Positions 27,371 to 35,729 of a DNA stretch of 64,000 nt are shown here, one piece after another. Origin of the DNA: Blastococcus sp. VKM Ac-2987 (lineage in GTDB: Bacteria; Actinomycetota; Actinomycetes; Mycobacteriales; Geodermatophilaceae); assembly GCF_026967805.1 (NCBI RefSeq), contig NZ_JAPVBG010000001.1:1131143-1195142 (forward strand). Reading direction: 5' to 3'. Numbering within the stretch: position 1 is the first letter of the stretch; the number at the start of each line of letters is the position of its first letter. The position numbers and the translations under genes are program-made. The notes beneath the pieces are model-generated. The model did no database searches. It saw only the letters and a program-made list of their open reading frames with translations, and was not told the DNA's origin.

Positions 27371-27877
27371 TCAGGCCGGGATGCGCTCCCCCGGACCGGG
27401 GAGGCGCGGCGAGGGGATGGGCGAGTGGGCCACCGACGAGCCGGGCAGCGCGTCGAGGGCGTCGACGGGGAGCGCGTCGGCGCGCGCGACGCCCGCGGTG
27501 ACGTGCTCGAGGAGCGTCGTGGCGGCGGCGCGCTCGGCGCCGCTGGGCTCCGCGGTGTAGACCGGCATGTGGTCGTACAGCGAGGTGAACAGCGCCGAGA
27601 CGAAGGCGTAGGCCGCCTGCGCCTGCGGCGAGAACCGGGCCACCGCGGTGCGCGGGCCGAGGTCGACCCCGACCGTCACCCGGACGACCCGGTCGTCCTT
27701 GCTCAGCCCGGTGACGGCGAAGACCACGTCCTCGTGCTCGGCCGCCAGCGCCGCGAGCGCTGCGAGGCACTTGCGGGTGGAGCCGCGGCGCGGCCGCAGC
27801 TGCACGTGGACCACCACGGACTCCTGCTCACCAGTCTGGTCGCCGGCCGCTGCTGCGGTGATTGCGTTGCGTGCCAT
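27371..27877 (-). CDS. Protein of unknown function in the flagellar regulon (168 aa)
   Basis: 168 residues from ATG 27877 with CAGGGGG upstream. The first 95 residues look like an alpha/beta fold (ESVVVHVQLRPRRGSTRKCL, DVVFAVTGLSKDDRVVRVTV); the end is Pro-rich. No signal peptide or membrane segment is seen. It is transcribed away from csrA, with a sigma-28-type promoter 55 bases upstream, and precedes the sigma-like gene by 71 bases. A role in flagellar gene control is plausible; it does not look like a standard FlgM. Confidence 0.65.
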   Translation of the reverse strand: MARNAITAAAAGDQTGEQESVVVHVQLRPRRGSTRKCLAALAALAAEHEDVVFAVTGLSKDDRVVRVTVGVDLGPRTAVARFSPQAQAAYAFVSALFTSLYDHMPVYTAEPSGAERAAATTLLEHVTAGVARADALPVDALDALPGSSVAHSPIPSPRLPGPGERIPA

Positions 27878-27931
27878 CTTGATCGCCCCCTGTCACTTGC
27901 TTGGGGAGAAATCTGCCGCATGCACGCGCTG

Positions 27932-27958
27932 AACTCGGCACACAACTCGCTGTGTTTG
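27932..27958 (-). promoter_or_regulatory. Sigma-28-like promoter for the 168-aa gene
   Basis: On the minus strand TCAAAC (CAAA as the -35 core, 27955-27958), exactly 15 bases, then GCCGAGTT (27932-27939). The box order, sequence and spacing match the other flagellar promoters of the window. It lies about 55 bases upstream of the ATG at 27877. Confidence 0.6.
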
Positions 27959-28078
27959 ACGCAGTTGTCGGGCCGACTCTTCGGCAATAGTTGCCCGTGT
28001 CGCGCCCGATCACGACCGTCGGGCCGTCAGATTGGCACGGACTGCCGAGGGACGCCCCCCGGCAGCCGTGCACATCTG

Positions 28079-28381
28079 TCAGTCGCCGGGACGCCCCGCC
28101 TCGACCGGGCCCGGGCTCTCGGCCCCGACGCCGTCGGGAGTCGCGTCCGGCAGGGCCGTGGGCGCGAACGCCGCGAGCGCGCCGAGCGTGTCCGCGGTGA
28201 CCTGCGCGGCGAGGAGGTTGGCCTCGGCGATCTGCCGGTAGACCTCCTCGCGGTGGATGGCGACCGCGCGGGGGGCCTTGAAGCCCAGCCGCACGGTGCC
28301 GCCGCGTACCTCGACGACGTGCACCTCGATGTCGTCCCCGATGCGGATCGTCTCGCCGACGCTGCGGGTGAGTGTGAGCAC
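28079..28381 (-). CDS. csrA: Carbon storage/translation regulator CsrA
   Basis: The first 60 residues are a full CsrA: MLTLTRSVGETIRIGDDIEV, RLGFKAPRAVAIHREEVYR. A 40-residue Ala/Pro/Gly-rich tail makes it 100 residues, longer than the usual 60-75. The GTG start follows GGAGGGG. CsrA binds GGA-containing hairpins near ribosome sites, and in Firmicutes it represses flagellin translation until FliW sequesters it. Here it lies directly downstream of fliW in the leftward flgN-flgK-flgL-fliW-csrA operon. Confidence 0.93.
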   Translation of the reverse strand: MLTLTRSVGETIRIGDDIEVHVVEVRGGTVRLGFKAPRAVAIHREEVYRQIAEANLLAAQVTADTLGALAAFAPTALPDATPDGVGAESPGPVEAGRPGD

Positions 28382-28473
28382 GTGTACCCCTCCATGGGTG
28401 TGTGGTGGCCGTCCGTGGCGGTGCCCGCGGGCGCGGGCACGGGAAGCGCGTCCCTGACGCGGTTCCGCTGAGG

Positions 28474-28923
28474 TTATCGGCGCAGGCGCCGCCGGAGGGG
28501 AAGGGCGCCGTCGTTCTGCACGACCTGGCGCGCCCGGTGCGTCGCGGGGGCGACGACGACCGGTGCCCGCAGGTTCGCCGTCGCCTCGGCCGCGTCGCCA
28601 CCGGGCACGCTCACCAGGCAGTAGACCCGGGCGTCGGCCACGTCGGCCAGCCCCAGCTCCACCTGCACCGCGGCCGGGACCACCGGCGCGTACCCGGGGA
28701 AGAACTCCCGCGCCGGCACCGCGAGGAACCGGGGGCCGTCGGGGGCGACCGCCTGGAGCCAGAAGAGCAGCCCGGCGCCGTCCCCGGCGACCAGCACGTA
28801 GTCGGAGTGACGGGGGAACCCCGGCAGCGGCTCGGCGAACGACAGCACCTGGACCGGGGGCGGAGCCGGTGCCGTCGTCATCATCGGGGCCGTCGCGGGG
28901 CTGCCGGCGAGGGTGGTGGTCAT
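28474..28923 (-). CDS. fliW: Flagellar assembly factor FliW
   Basis: A 149-residue FliW: after about 25 Ala/Pro-rich residues comes VQVLSFAEPLPGFPRHSDYV, then FWLQAVAPDGPRFLAVPAR, VELGLADVADARVYCLVSVP and TANLRAPVVVAPATHRARQV, all diagnostic of the family. FliW is an allosteric antagonist of CsrA and also binds flagellin, coupling secretion to flagellin synthesis. The ATG shares a base with the flgL stop (TGATG). Confidence 0.92.
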   Translation of the reverse strand: MTTTLAGSPATAPMMTTAPAPPPVQVLSFAEPLPGFPRHSDYVLVAGDGAGLLFWLQAVAPDGPRFLAVPAREFFPGYAPVVPAAVQVELGLADVADARVYCLVSVPGGDAAEATANLRAPVVVAPATHRARQVVQNDGALPLRRRLRR

Positions 28924-29807
28924 CAGCGCAGGTAGTCGAGCAGCGTCGGGGTGATGGCCTTGGCGGTGGCGGCGAGGGCCGACTCGTACGCCGTCTGCTG
29001 CATCTGCAGCTTCATGATCGTGTTCGGCAGGTCGATGTTCTCGACCTCCGCCAGCCGGGTCTGCAGGCTGATGTCCTGGTCGACGTTGATCTGGCCCTCG
29101 CGGTCGATCCGCGCCGAGCGGGCGCCGATGTCGGCGACCGCCGACTGCATCCCCTGCGCCAGCGCGTCGAGGTCGGCGAGGTCGGTCTCCAGGGCGGCGG
29201 GGTCGGCGGTCAGGTTGCCGGCGATGCGCCCGACGACGGCGAACAGGTCAGCGCCCGCCGGGCCGAAGGCCTCGGGCCCGTTGACGTCGATGCGGACGCT
29301 CTCGGTGGCGGAGACCCGGCGGGACACCTCGGCGCCGGCGAGTCCCAGGTAGGCGCCGGTCGTGGAGTCGTAGGCCTGCTGACCGGCGGTGATCCCGCCG
29401 AACAGCGGCCGGCCCGCGACCGTGGTGTTGGCCAGCCCGAGCAGGCTCTCCCGCAGTGACGCGGTCTCCGTGGCCAGTGCCTGCCGGGCCGTGTCGGACA
29501 TGGCGCCGGTGTTGGAGCCCTGGACGGTCAGGTCCCGGACCTTGCGGGTGACGTCCAGCATCTGCTGCAGCGTCGAGTCGGTCTGGTTCAGCCAGCTCTG
29601 CCCGTCGGAGATGTTCCGCGCGTACTGGGCGACCGCCTCCTGGTCCGCCCGCGTCTGCATGGCGCGGTTGGTGCCGGTCGGCGAGTCCGAGGGAGCGCTG
29701 AGCATCCGGCCCGAGGTGAGCTGCTGCTGGAGCTTGCCCAGGGCGTCGAGGTTGGAGTTGAGGCCCTGCAGGCTGGTGAGCGCGACGGCGCGCTGGGTGA
29801 TCCGCAC
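28923..29807 (-). CDS. flgL: Flagellar hook-filament junction protein FlgL
   Basis: A 294-residue flagellin-like protein. The N-terminal D0/D1 helices begin MRITQRAVALTSLQGLNSNL, and the C-terminal helix ends TAYESALAATAKAITPTLLD. The middle has DVNGPEAFG, typical of FlgL. It is the second junction protein between hook and filament. GTG start; four bases separate it from the flgK stop. Confidence 0.93.
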   Translation of the reverse strand: MRITQRAVALTSLQGLNSNLDALGKLQQQLTSGRMLSAPSDSPTGTNRAMQTRADQEAVAQYARNISDGQSWLNQTDSTLQQMLDVTRKVRDLTVQGSNTGAMSDTARQALATETASLRESLLGLANTTVAGRPLFGGITAGQQAYDSTTGAYLGLAGAEVSRRVSATESVRIDVNGPEAFGPAGADLFAVVGRIAGNLTADPAALETDLADLDALAQGMQSAVADIGARSARIDREGQINVDQDISLQTRLAEVENIDLPNTIMKLQMQQTAYESALAATAKAITPTLLDYLR

Positions 29808-29811
29808 CGGG

Positions 29812-31212
29812 TCAGCGCCCGACCAGGCCGGTGCGGTTGATCAGCACGTCGAGCGACTCGTCGATCGCGGTGATCATCCGCCCCGCGGCCGCGTAGGCGT
29901 GCTGGTAGGAGAGCATGTTGGTGAGCTCCTCGTCGAGGTTGACGCCGGCGACCGAGTCGCGCGCCGCGTCCACCGTGGTCGTGATGCTGCCCTGGATGGC
30001 GAGGTTGCGCTGGGACACCGCCGACTGGACACCCAGCTCGACGATCATCTTCCGGTAGCCGGCGTCGACGCCGGTGACCGAGTTCGCCAGCTGGGCGATC
30101 GCGTCGGCGTTCCCGCGGTCGAGGTTCGGGGTGCCCGGACCCACCGACGACGCCGCGATGCGGCTGGGGTCCTTGACCACCACGGAGATGGTCGACGCCG
30201 TGATCGGGCCGCCGGAGGAGCCGAGGATCGCCGTGCCGGCGTGGCCGTAGAGATCGAAGCCCCCGGAGTGCGCCTCGTTCAGCGCCGTCGCCAGGGTCGT
30301 CGCGATGCCGTCGAGCTGGACGCGGTAGCCCGGGACGATCGTGTTCAGCGTGTTCAGCTGTCCGGCGGCCGTCCCGCCGACACGGACGGCGAAGTCGCCG
30401 ACCGCGGTCACGATCCGCAGCGGGTCCCCGGCGGTGGCGTCGGGGTCGGTGGACCCGGCGAGGGCGAACTTCGTGGCCGAGCCGGCCGAGACCAGGCTCA
30501 TGCCACCGACGACGACGTCGAGCACGCCGTCCTTGCCGTGCCGGACGGTGGCCCCGACCCGGTCGGCCAGCTTCATGACGAGGAGGTCACGCTGGTCGGC
30601 GAGGTCGTTGCTCGGCAGGTTGCTCTGGGTGGCCCGCTGGATGGCCACGTTCAGCTCGGCGATGTTCTGCGCGGCAGCGTTGACGTCGTCGACGAGGACC
30701 GCGAGGTTGTCCCGGGTCTGGTCCCACTGCCCGCCGAGCTGCTGCTGGCTGAAGCGCAACCCGCCGACGAGGGTCTCCAGGCGCTTGAGGACCTGGCCGC
30801 GGGCGGCTGGATCGCTGGGCGTGTTGGCGACGTCCTGCCAACCGCTCCACATCTCCGACAGCATCTTCTGGATGCCGGTGTCGCCGGGCTCGCGGAACGC
30901 CTGCTCGACCAGCCCGTAGGCGTCGGTCTCGGCAACCAGCTGCGCCTGGTTGGCGTGCTCGGTGTGCCCCCGGCCTTCCAGGAAGGAGTCGCGGATGCGC
31001 AGCACCTCGGCGGCGCTGACGCCCTGGCCGATGCCCGTGCTGGTCGAGAAGAAGGCCGGCACGGTGCTGCCGCTGATGGCGGACAGGTCCACCCGCTGGC
31101 GCGAGTAGCCGTCGGTGTTCACGTTGGCGATGTTCTGGCCGGTGACGTCGAGGCCGCGGCGCTGGGCCCACAGCGAGGTGGTGGCCGTGTTGAGCCCACT
31201 GAAAGTGCTCAC
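29812..31212 (-). CDS. flgK: Flagellar hook-associated protein FlgK
   Basis: 466 residues starting at a GTG that overlaps the flgN stop. The rod/hook-type N-terminus reads FSGLNTATTSLWAQRRGLDV, then TGQNIANVNTDGYSRQRVDL, and the C-terminus NLDEELTNMLSYQHAYAAAG followed by ITAIDESLDVLINRTG. It is the first hook-filament junction protein. Upstream in-frame sequence, which reads through flgN, is not part of it. Confidence 0.95.
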   Translation of the reverse strand: MSTFSGLNTATTSLWAQRRGLDVTGQNIANVNTDGYSRQRVDLSAISGSTVPAFFSTSTGIGQGVSAAEVLRIRDSFLEGRGHTEHANQAQLVAETDAYGLVEQAFREPGDTGIQKMLSEMWSGWQDVANTPSDPAARGQVLKRLETLVGGLRFSQQQLGGQWDQTRDNLAVLVDDVNAAAQNIAELNVAIQRATQSNLPSNDLADQRDLLVMKLADRVGATVRHGKDGVLDVVVGGMSLVSAGSATKFALAGSTDPDATAGDPLRIVTAVGDFAVRVGGTAAGQLNTLNTIVPGYRVQLDGIATTLATALNEAHSGGFDLYGHAGTAILGSSGGPITASTISVVVKDPSRIAASSVGPGTPNLDRGNADAIAQLANSVTGVDAGYRKMIVELGVQSAVSQRNLAIQGSITTTVDAARDSVAGVNLDEELTNMLSYQHAYAAAGRMITAIDESLDVLINRTGLVGR

Positions 31213-31694
31213 AGGGCGCCGTCCAGGGTCACGGCACGGTGGCTGCCGTCGGAGTGCCGGCCGGACGAGCCGTAGGTGCCGGCCGAGGGGGTGCGCACCT
31301 GCAGCAGGGCGTCGCCGATGGCGGCCAGCCCGCCCTCGATCAGCTCGCGGTTGGCGTCGGAGAGGCTGCGCAGCTCGGTGACCAGGACCAGCAGGGCCTC
31401 GTGGTGCTTGGCGTAGAGGTCGTTCCACGGGGCGGGGGCGACCTCGGCCACCTGGCGGAGCGAGGGGTTCGACTCGATGCCGAGCTTCTGGGCCAGGGCC
31501 TCGGTGGCCGCGGCGCGCTCCACCTCGAGGGTGCGCAGCTGGTCGAGGACCACCTCGATCTCGTGGGCGATGCGCTGCAGCCAGCGGGTCTTGCCCGTGA
31601 GGATGAGGTACTGCTTCTCCTCGGCCTTGAACAGCAGCAGGTCCAGGAGCTCCTGCTCCCGCCACAGCAACGTCGACAGGTGCTGGTAGTCCAC
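31209..31694 (-). CDS. flgN: Flagellar export chaperone FlgN
   Basis: 161 residues from GTG 31694: a helical FlgN chaperone with LLWREQELLDLLLFKAEEKQ, WLQRIAHEIEVVLDQLRTLE and AKHHEALLVLVTELRSLSD. FlgN keeps FlgK and FlgL unfolded and delivers them to the export gate, which suits its place directly before flgK (GTGA overlap). The frame is open upstream, but the sigma-28-like promoter at 31778-31804 and the family length support the later start. Confidence 0.9.
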   Translation of the reverse strand: MDYQHLSTLLWREQELLDLLLFKAEEKQYLILTGKTRWLQRIAHEIEVVLDQLRTLEVERAAATEALAQKLGIESNPSLRQVAEVAPAPWNDLYAKHHEALLVLVTELRSLSDANRELIEGGLAAIGDALLQVRTPSAGTYGSSGRHSDGSHRAVTLDGAL

Positions 31695-31777
31695 GTGTCC
31701 ACCGCCTTCCGTCGTCTCACTCGTGCTCGCTCGCGCGGTCCCGGGCCGCAGCTCCGGGGCGTCCGCCGTCGGACCTG

Positions 31778-31804
31778 GCATCGGCACCCCTTCGGAGGGG
31801 GTTG
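31778..31804 (-). promoter_or_regulatory. Sigma-28-like promoter for flgN-flgK-flgL-fliW-csrA
   Basis: On the minus strand CTCAAC, 15 bases, GCCGATGC (-35 core at 31801-31804, -10 at 31778-31785). It lies 83 bases before the flgN GTG and is arranged back to back with the plus-strand promoter of the sigma gene, the two -35 boxes being 23 bases apart. Confidence 0.7.
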
Positions 31805-31827
31805 AGCCGAAGCTCCGAACTGGCGCT

Positions 31828-31854
31828 CAAGTTCGGCAGGTTTTGTGCCGACGG
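31828..31854 (+). promoter_or_regulatory. Sigma-28-like promoter for the flagellar sigma gene
   Basis: CTCAAG (core 31828-31831), 15 bases, GCCGACGG (31847-31854). It precedes the FliA/WhiG-type sigma gene, indicating positive autoregulation. It helps decide the start, because codons before about 31860 would not be transcribed from it. Confidence 0.7.
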
Positions 31855-31893
31855 GTGGTGCCGACCCCGGCGCCGCCCGCCGAGAAGTACGAC

Positions 31894-32886
31894 GTGACCC
31901 CAGTCCGTGCCCTCGCGACCGAGCGACCCCTGCGTGAGCGGTCGGCGCATGACCGGCCGTTGCACGAACGCCCCCAGAACGGCCGGGTCCCGAACCCGGT
32001 CAAGGGGCGGTCCGCGCGGGAGGTCGACGCGCTGGTGACCGAGCACCTCCCGCTGGCCGCTTTCGCCGTCAACGCCGTCGCCTCCCGGATCTCGCTGCCG
32101 AGCCACGTGAGCCGGGACGACCTGCTCTCCTGCGCGCACGTGGCCCTGGTCGAGGTGGCGCGCCGGTTCGACCCGGCCGCGGGCGCCTCGTTCGCCACCT
32201 ACGCCCTCGCGCGGCTGCAGGGCGCGGTGCTCGACGAGCTGCGGTCCGGCGACTGGGCCAGCCGATCGGTGCGCGCCGCGGCCCGGCGGACCGACGCCGC
32301 CGCCGACGCCCTGACGATCAGCCTCGGCCGGCCCCCTACGCGGGAGGAGCTGGCGCAGAGCCTCGGCCTCGCGCGCAGCGAGCTCGACCACCTCCAGGTG
32401 GACGTCCACCGGGCCGTCATGGTCAGCATCGACGCCGAGGTCGGCCCCGACGGAGCCTCCCTCGACCTGCCCGACACCGGGGAGTCCCCCGAGCGCGCAG
32501 TCCTGCGCGGCGAACGCGCCCGGCACCTGCACGAGGCGATCCGGGCCCTCCCCGACCGGCTCGACGAGGTCATCGAGCGCAACTACTTCGGTGATGAATC
32601 ACTGACCGACATCGCGGAAGACCTGGGCGTGACGCTGTCGCGGGTCTCGCAGATGCGCGCCCGGGCGCTGACCCTGCTGCACGCCGCCATGGGCGAGACG
32701 TGGGAGGGCACGCCCGTCGCCGCCACCGGCGGGGTGCGGGCGCGCAACCAGCAGCGGAGCTACCTGGACCGGCTCACCGGCCGGGCCGGTCGTGCCCTGC
32801 CGTCGTCGATACCGGCGCCGCCACCGCCCCGGGCCCGCGCCGGCGCGTGGATCACCCCCGAGCGTGCCGCGGCCCGACCCGCCTGA
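31894..32886 (+). CDS. FliA/WhiG-type sigma factor
   Basis: A sigma-28-class factor of about 330 residues. Region 2 is RDDLLSCAHVALVEVARRFD, then FATYALARLQGAVLDELR. Region 3 is RPPTREELAQSLGLARSELD, and region 4 is LTDIAEDLGVTLSRVSQMRA. It should direct transcription of late flagellar genes from the TCAAG-N15-GCCGATGA sites. The GTG at 31894 with GAGAAG upstream lies downstream of its own predicted promoter; the frame is open back to 31723. A C-terminal Pro/Arg extension of about 60 residues follows region 4. FliA and WhiG cannot be told apart by sequence alone; context favours FliA. Confidence 0.88.
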   Translation: MTPVRALATERPLRERSAHDRPLHERPQNGRVPNPVKGRSAREVDALVTEHLPLAAFAVNAVASRISLPSHVSRDDLLSCAHVALVEVARRFDPAAGASFATYALARLQGAVLDELRSGDWASRSVRAAARRTDAAADALTISLGRPPTREELAQSLGLARSELDHLQVDVHRAVMVSIDAEVGPDGASLDLPDTGESPERAVLRGERARHLHEAIRALPDRLDEVIERNYFGDESLTDIAEDLGVTLSRVSQMRARALTLLHAAMGETWEGTPVAATGGVRARNQQRSYLDRLTGRAGRALPSSIPAPPPPRARAGAWITPERAAARPA

Positions 32887-32920
32887 GGGATACGCGGCCG
32901 AGAAAAAATTTCGTTCGCCT

Positions 32921-32947
32921 CAAGTCCCAGCGGCCCCAGGCCGAAAC
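32921..32947 (+). promoter_or_regulatory. Sigma-28-like promoter for fliC
   Basis: CTCAAG (core 32921-32924), exactly 15 bases, GCCGAAAC (32940-32947). It gives a leader of about 75 bases before the flagellin ATG. Directly upstream is an unusual A-rich run, GAGAAAAAATTTCG, at 32900-32913, the most AT-rich stretch in the region and a possible UP-like element. Confidence 0.7.
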
Positions 32948-32976
32948 CCGTTGTGCGACACCAGCACGGCCCGCAG

Positions 32977-33026
32977 CACGGATGCAGCGGGAACACCCAG
33001 TACGACCCCGTCCAAGGAGGATCACC
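32977..33026 (+). promoter_or_regulatory. fliC leader with possible CsrA-binding GGA motifs
   Basis: The leader RNA contains CACGGATG (32977-32984), close to the CsrA consensus ACANGGANGU, and the Shine-Dalgarno AAGGAGGATC (33014-33023) with a second GGA. Two GGA sites, one on the ribosome site, is the standard arrangement for CsrA repression, and csrA and fliW are both encoded nearby. This is inference from motif spacing. Confidence 0.4.
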
Positions 33027-34199
33027 ATGGGTCTGCGCGTCAACAACAACATCGCGGCACTCAACGCGTACCGCAACCTGTCCGTCACGGACAACCAGAT
33101 GTCGAAGTCGCTGGAGAAGCTCTCCTCCGGTTTCCGCATCAACCGCGCCGCCGACGACGCGGCCGGGCTCGCCATCTCGGAGGGCCTGCGCTCGCAGATC
33201 GGTGGCCTGAAGGTCGCCGTCCGCAACACCCAGGACGGCGTGTCGGTCGTGCAGACCGCTGAAGGTGCGCTCACCGAGACGCACAGCATCCTGCAGCGCA
33301 TGCGCGACCTGTCGGTCCAGGCCAGCAACGCCGGTGGTCTGAACGACGACGCCAAGGGCAACATCCAGTCCGAGATCAGCCAGCTGAAGAGCGAGCTGAC
33401 CCGGATCGCCGACACCACGACGTTCAACGGCACCAAGCTGCTGGACGGCAGCTACGCGGGGAACTTCCAGGTCGGCGCCAACGCCGGCGAGAAGATCACC
33501 GTCAAGGTCGGCACCGACATGAGCGCTGCTGGTCTCAAGATCGATGGCCTGGACGTCACCCTGGCTGCCGCAGCCGACGCTCTCACCGGCGCGGTCGGCA
33601 CCGCGGCCAGCCACAACGGCACGACCGGCACCGCCGGTGTTGCCACCGTGGGCGCCGCGAACAACTACACCCTGGCCGAGAGCTTCGACAAGCTCAACGG
33701 CACGATCACGGTCGGCGACAAGAGCCTTGATCTGTCCACGGTGAAGTTCGCGGATGGCTCGACCGCTGCCCAGCGGACGACGGCCATCCAGACCGCGCTG
33801 ACCGACGCCGGTGTCGGGGCAACGGTCGCCAACACCGCTACTGGTCTCACGTTCACGACCGCGGCCCCCACCTCGGTTGCCGATGTCCCGAACAAGACCA
33901 TCAGCTTCGCGTCGGCTTCGGGTGCGGACCTGGCCATCACGCAGCTGGATGAGGCCATCAAGACGGTGTCGACGACCCGCGCGGACCTCGGTGCGCTGCA
34001 GAACCGGTTCGACCACACCATCAACAACCTCAACGTCACGGTCGAGAACCTGACCGCGTCGGAGAGCCGCATCCGGGACGCCGACATGGCGCAGGAGATG
34101 GTCCAGTTCACTCGGAACCAGATCCTGTCCCAGGCCGGTACCTCGATGCTCGCGCAGGCCAACCAGGCCTCGCAGGGCGTTCTCTCGCTGCTCCGCTGA
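33027..34199 (+). CDS. fliC: Flagellin
   Basis: A 390-residue flagellin with conserved D0/D1 ends: MGLRVNNNIAALNAYRNLSV, SSGFRINRAADDAAGLAISE at the start, and MVQFTRNQILSQAGTSMLAQ, NQASQGVLSLLR at the end. The central 160-310 segment is Ala/Thr-rich and should be surface exposed. Strong ribosome site AAGGAGG. Codon use is visibly less GC-biased than the neighbours, as expected for a highly expressed gene. It is the only filament gene in the window. Confidence 0.97.
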   Translation: MGLRVNNNIAALNAYRNLSVTDNQMSKSLEKLSSGFRINRAADDAAGLAISEGLRSQIGGLKVAVRNTQDGVSVVQTAEGALTETHSILQRMRDLSVQASNAGGLNDDAKGNIQSEISQLKSELTRIADTTTFNGTKLLDGSYAGNFQVGANAGEKITVKVGTDMSAAGLKIDGLDVTLAAAADALTGAVGTAASHNGTTGTAGVATVGAANNYTLAESFDKLNGTITVGDKSLDLSTVKFADGSTAAQRTTAIQTALTDAGVGATVANTATGLTFTTAAPTSVADVPNKTISFASASGADLAITQLDEAIKTVSTTRADLGALQNRFDHTINNLNVTVENLTASESRIRDADMAQEMVQFTRNQILSQAGTSMLAQANQASQGVLSLLR

Positions 34200-34240
34200 T
34201 CTCAGCTGAGTAGCTGAGGGAGTACCTCAGCACCACCCGG

Positions 34241-34274
34241 GTGAGGGGGGAGGCCCTGCGGCCTCCCCCCTCAC
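34241..34274 (+). terminator. Hairpin between fliC and fliD
   Basis: GTGAGGGGGGAGGCC (34241-34255) pairs perfectly with GGCCTCCCCCCTCAC (34260-34274) around CTGC. A small palindrome CTCAGCTGAG follows the fliC stop at 34201. It probably stops most fliC transcripts, with readthrough into fliD, or protects the abundant fliC message. Confidence 0.8.
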
Positions 34275-34310
34275 TCACACCCAGCCCATCCCCGGACCAG
34301 GAGGAACCGC

Positions 34311-35684
34311 ATGGCAGGCATGAGCGTCGACGGCCTCGTCTCCGGGCTGGACACCACGAACCTGATCAACCAGCTTGTGGCGGCCGAGGGAGCGTCTCAG
34401 GCGGCCCTCAAGACGCGGCTGACCGCGACGGGCAACACAGCGTCGGCCTACCGCACGGTCAACACCACGTTCCTGGCGATCACCGCCGCGGCCGAGGCCG
34501 CGCTCAAGCCGAATGCCTGGACGCCGACCAAGGCTTCCAGCTCGTCGTCGAGCGTCGCCGCCACCGCGACCACCGGCGCTCCGACGGGCTCCCTGACGTT
34601 CACGGTCGTGGGCGTCGCCAGCAGCCACGGCGTCCTGAACCGCGGCACCACCGCGTGGGCCGCCCCCTCGGCGGGCTACGGCGCTTCCAGCATCGAGGTC
34701 CGCGACGACGCCGGCGCCGTCAAGGGGTCGATCGCCATCGGCGGGAGCCAGACGCTGGCCGACGCCGCCGCTGCCATCAACGCCGACAAGACGTTCGGTC
34801 TCAGCGCCGCGGTCGTGCAGGTGCGCGACGGCGCGACCCCCGAGTACGTCCTCCAGGTGACCAGCAAGGCGACCGGCGCAGACAGCCGCTTCTCACTGGG
34901 TGGGGCAGGCACCTTCGAGACGACGGCACTGGGCGCGAACGCGGAACTCAAGATCGGCGGGCAGGGCGGGGCCACCAGCTACTCCGTCTACTCCTCGACC
35001 AACGTCTTCGACAAGGTCATGCCGGGCACGACGCTCACGGTCACGAAGGCGGAGGCCTCCCCGGTGACGGTCTCGGTCGCCAGCGACCCCGACGCGGTCG
35101 CCGGCAAGGTGCAGACGATGGTCGACGCGGTGAACGCCGCCATCAAGACGGTCAAGGACTACACCAACAACACCAAGGGCAGCACCGCAGCCCTGCGTGG
35201 GGACTTCTCCGTCACCCAGCTGGCCGGTCGTCTCCTCGATGCGGTCTCCAGCGCCGTCGGCGCCAGCGGCTCGCCCGCCCAGGTGGGCTTCTCGCTGACC
35301 AGGGAGGGGACGGTGACCTTCAAGAAGGAGACCTTCCTTGCCGCGCTGGAAGACAAGCCCGAGCTGGCCAGCAAGCTTGTCCTCGGCACGCCGGAGACCA
35401 CCAGGGCCGACGGCGCTGTGGTCAAGGCTGCGCCCGGCATCGCCGCTCGGGTGCTCGAGGTCTCGAAGTCCGCGTCCGACGTCACGACGGGCACGCTCGT
35501 CGCGCTGGCCAAGGGCCAGGACGCCCAGGCCGAGGACATCGAGGGACGCATCGAGGCCTGGGACCTGCGGCTGGAGAAGCGCCGCGAGATGCTCACCCGC
35601 CAGTTCACCGCCATGGAGACCGCGCTGAACTCCCTCAAGAACCAGTCGACGTGGCTGGCCGGCCAGCTCAGCGCGATGGGCTGA
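34311..35684 (+). CDS. fliD: Flagellar filament cap protein FliD (HAP2)
   Basis: 457 residues. The N-terminal FliD domain is MSVDGLVSGLDTTNLINQLV, then AEGASQAALKTRLTATGNTA. The C-terminal coiled region includes QAEDIEGRIEAWDLRLEKRR and ENLSQ-like QFTAMETALNSLKNQSTWLA. It caps the growing filament and assists flagellin folding. The ATG follows CCAGGAGGAACC. No separate sigma-28-type site was found before it, so it may depend on fliC readthrough. Confidence 0.93.
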   Translation: MAGMSVDGLVSGLDTTNLINQLVAAEGASQAALKTRLTATGNTASAYRTVNTTFLAITAAAEAALKPNAWTPTKASSSSSSVAATATTGAPTGSLTFTVVGVASSHGVLNRGTTAWAAPSAGYGASSIEVRDDAGAVKGSIAIGGSQTLADAAAAINADKTFGLSAAVVQVRDGATPEYVLQVTSKATGADSRFSLGGAGTFETTALGANAELKIGGQGGATSYSVYSSTNVFDKVMPGTTLTVTKAEASPVTVSVASDPDAVAGKVQTMVDAVNAAIKTVKDYTNNTKGSTAALRGDFSVTQLAGRLLDAVSSAVGASGSPAQVGFSLTREGTVTFKKETFLAALEDKPELASKLVLGTPETTRADGAVVKAAPGIAARVLEVSKSASDVTTGTLVALAKGQDAQAEDIEGRIEAWDLRLEKRREMLTRQFTAMETALNSLKNQSTWLAGQLSAMG

Positions 35685-35729
35685 TCCCGCTCCCTCCCGC
35701 ACCGCCCCCTCGTCCCAGGAGTAACCCCG

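Noticed and set aside
27978-27985. A second minus-strand GCCGAAGA near the csrA end
   Set aside because: It has no matching -35; the site at 27932-27958 fits far better.
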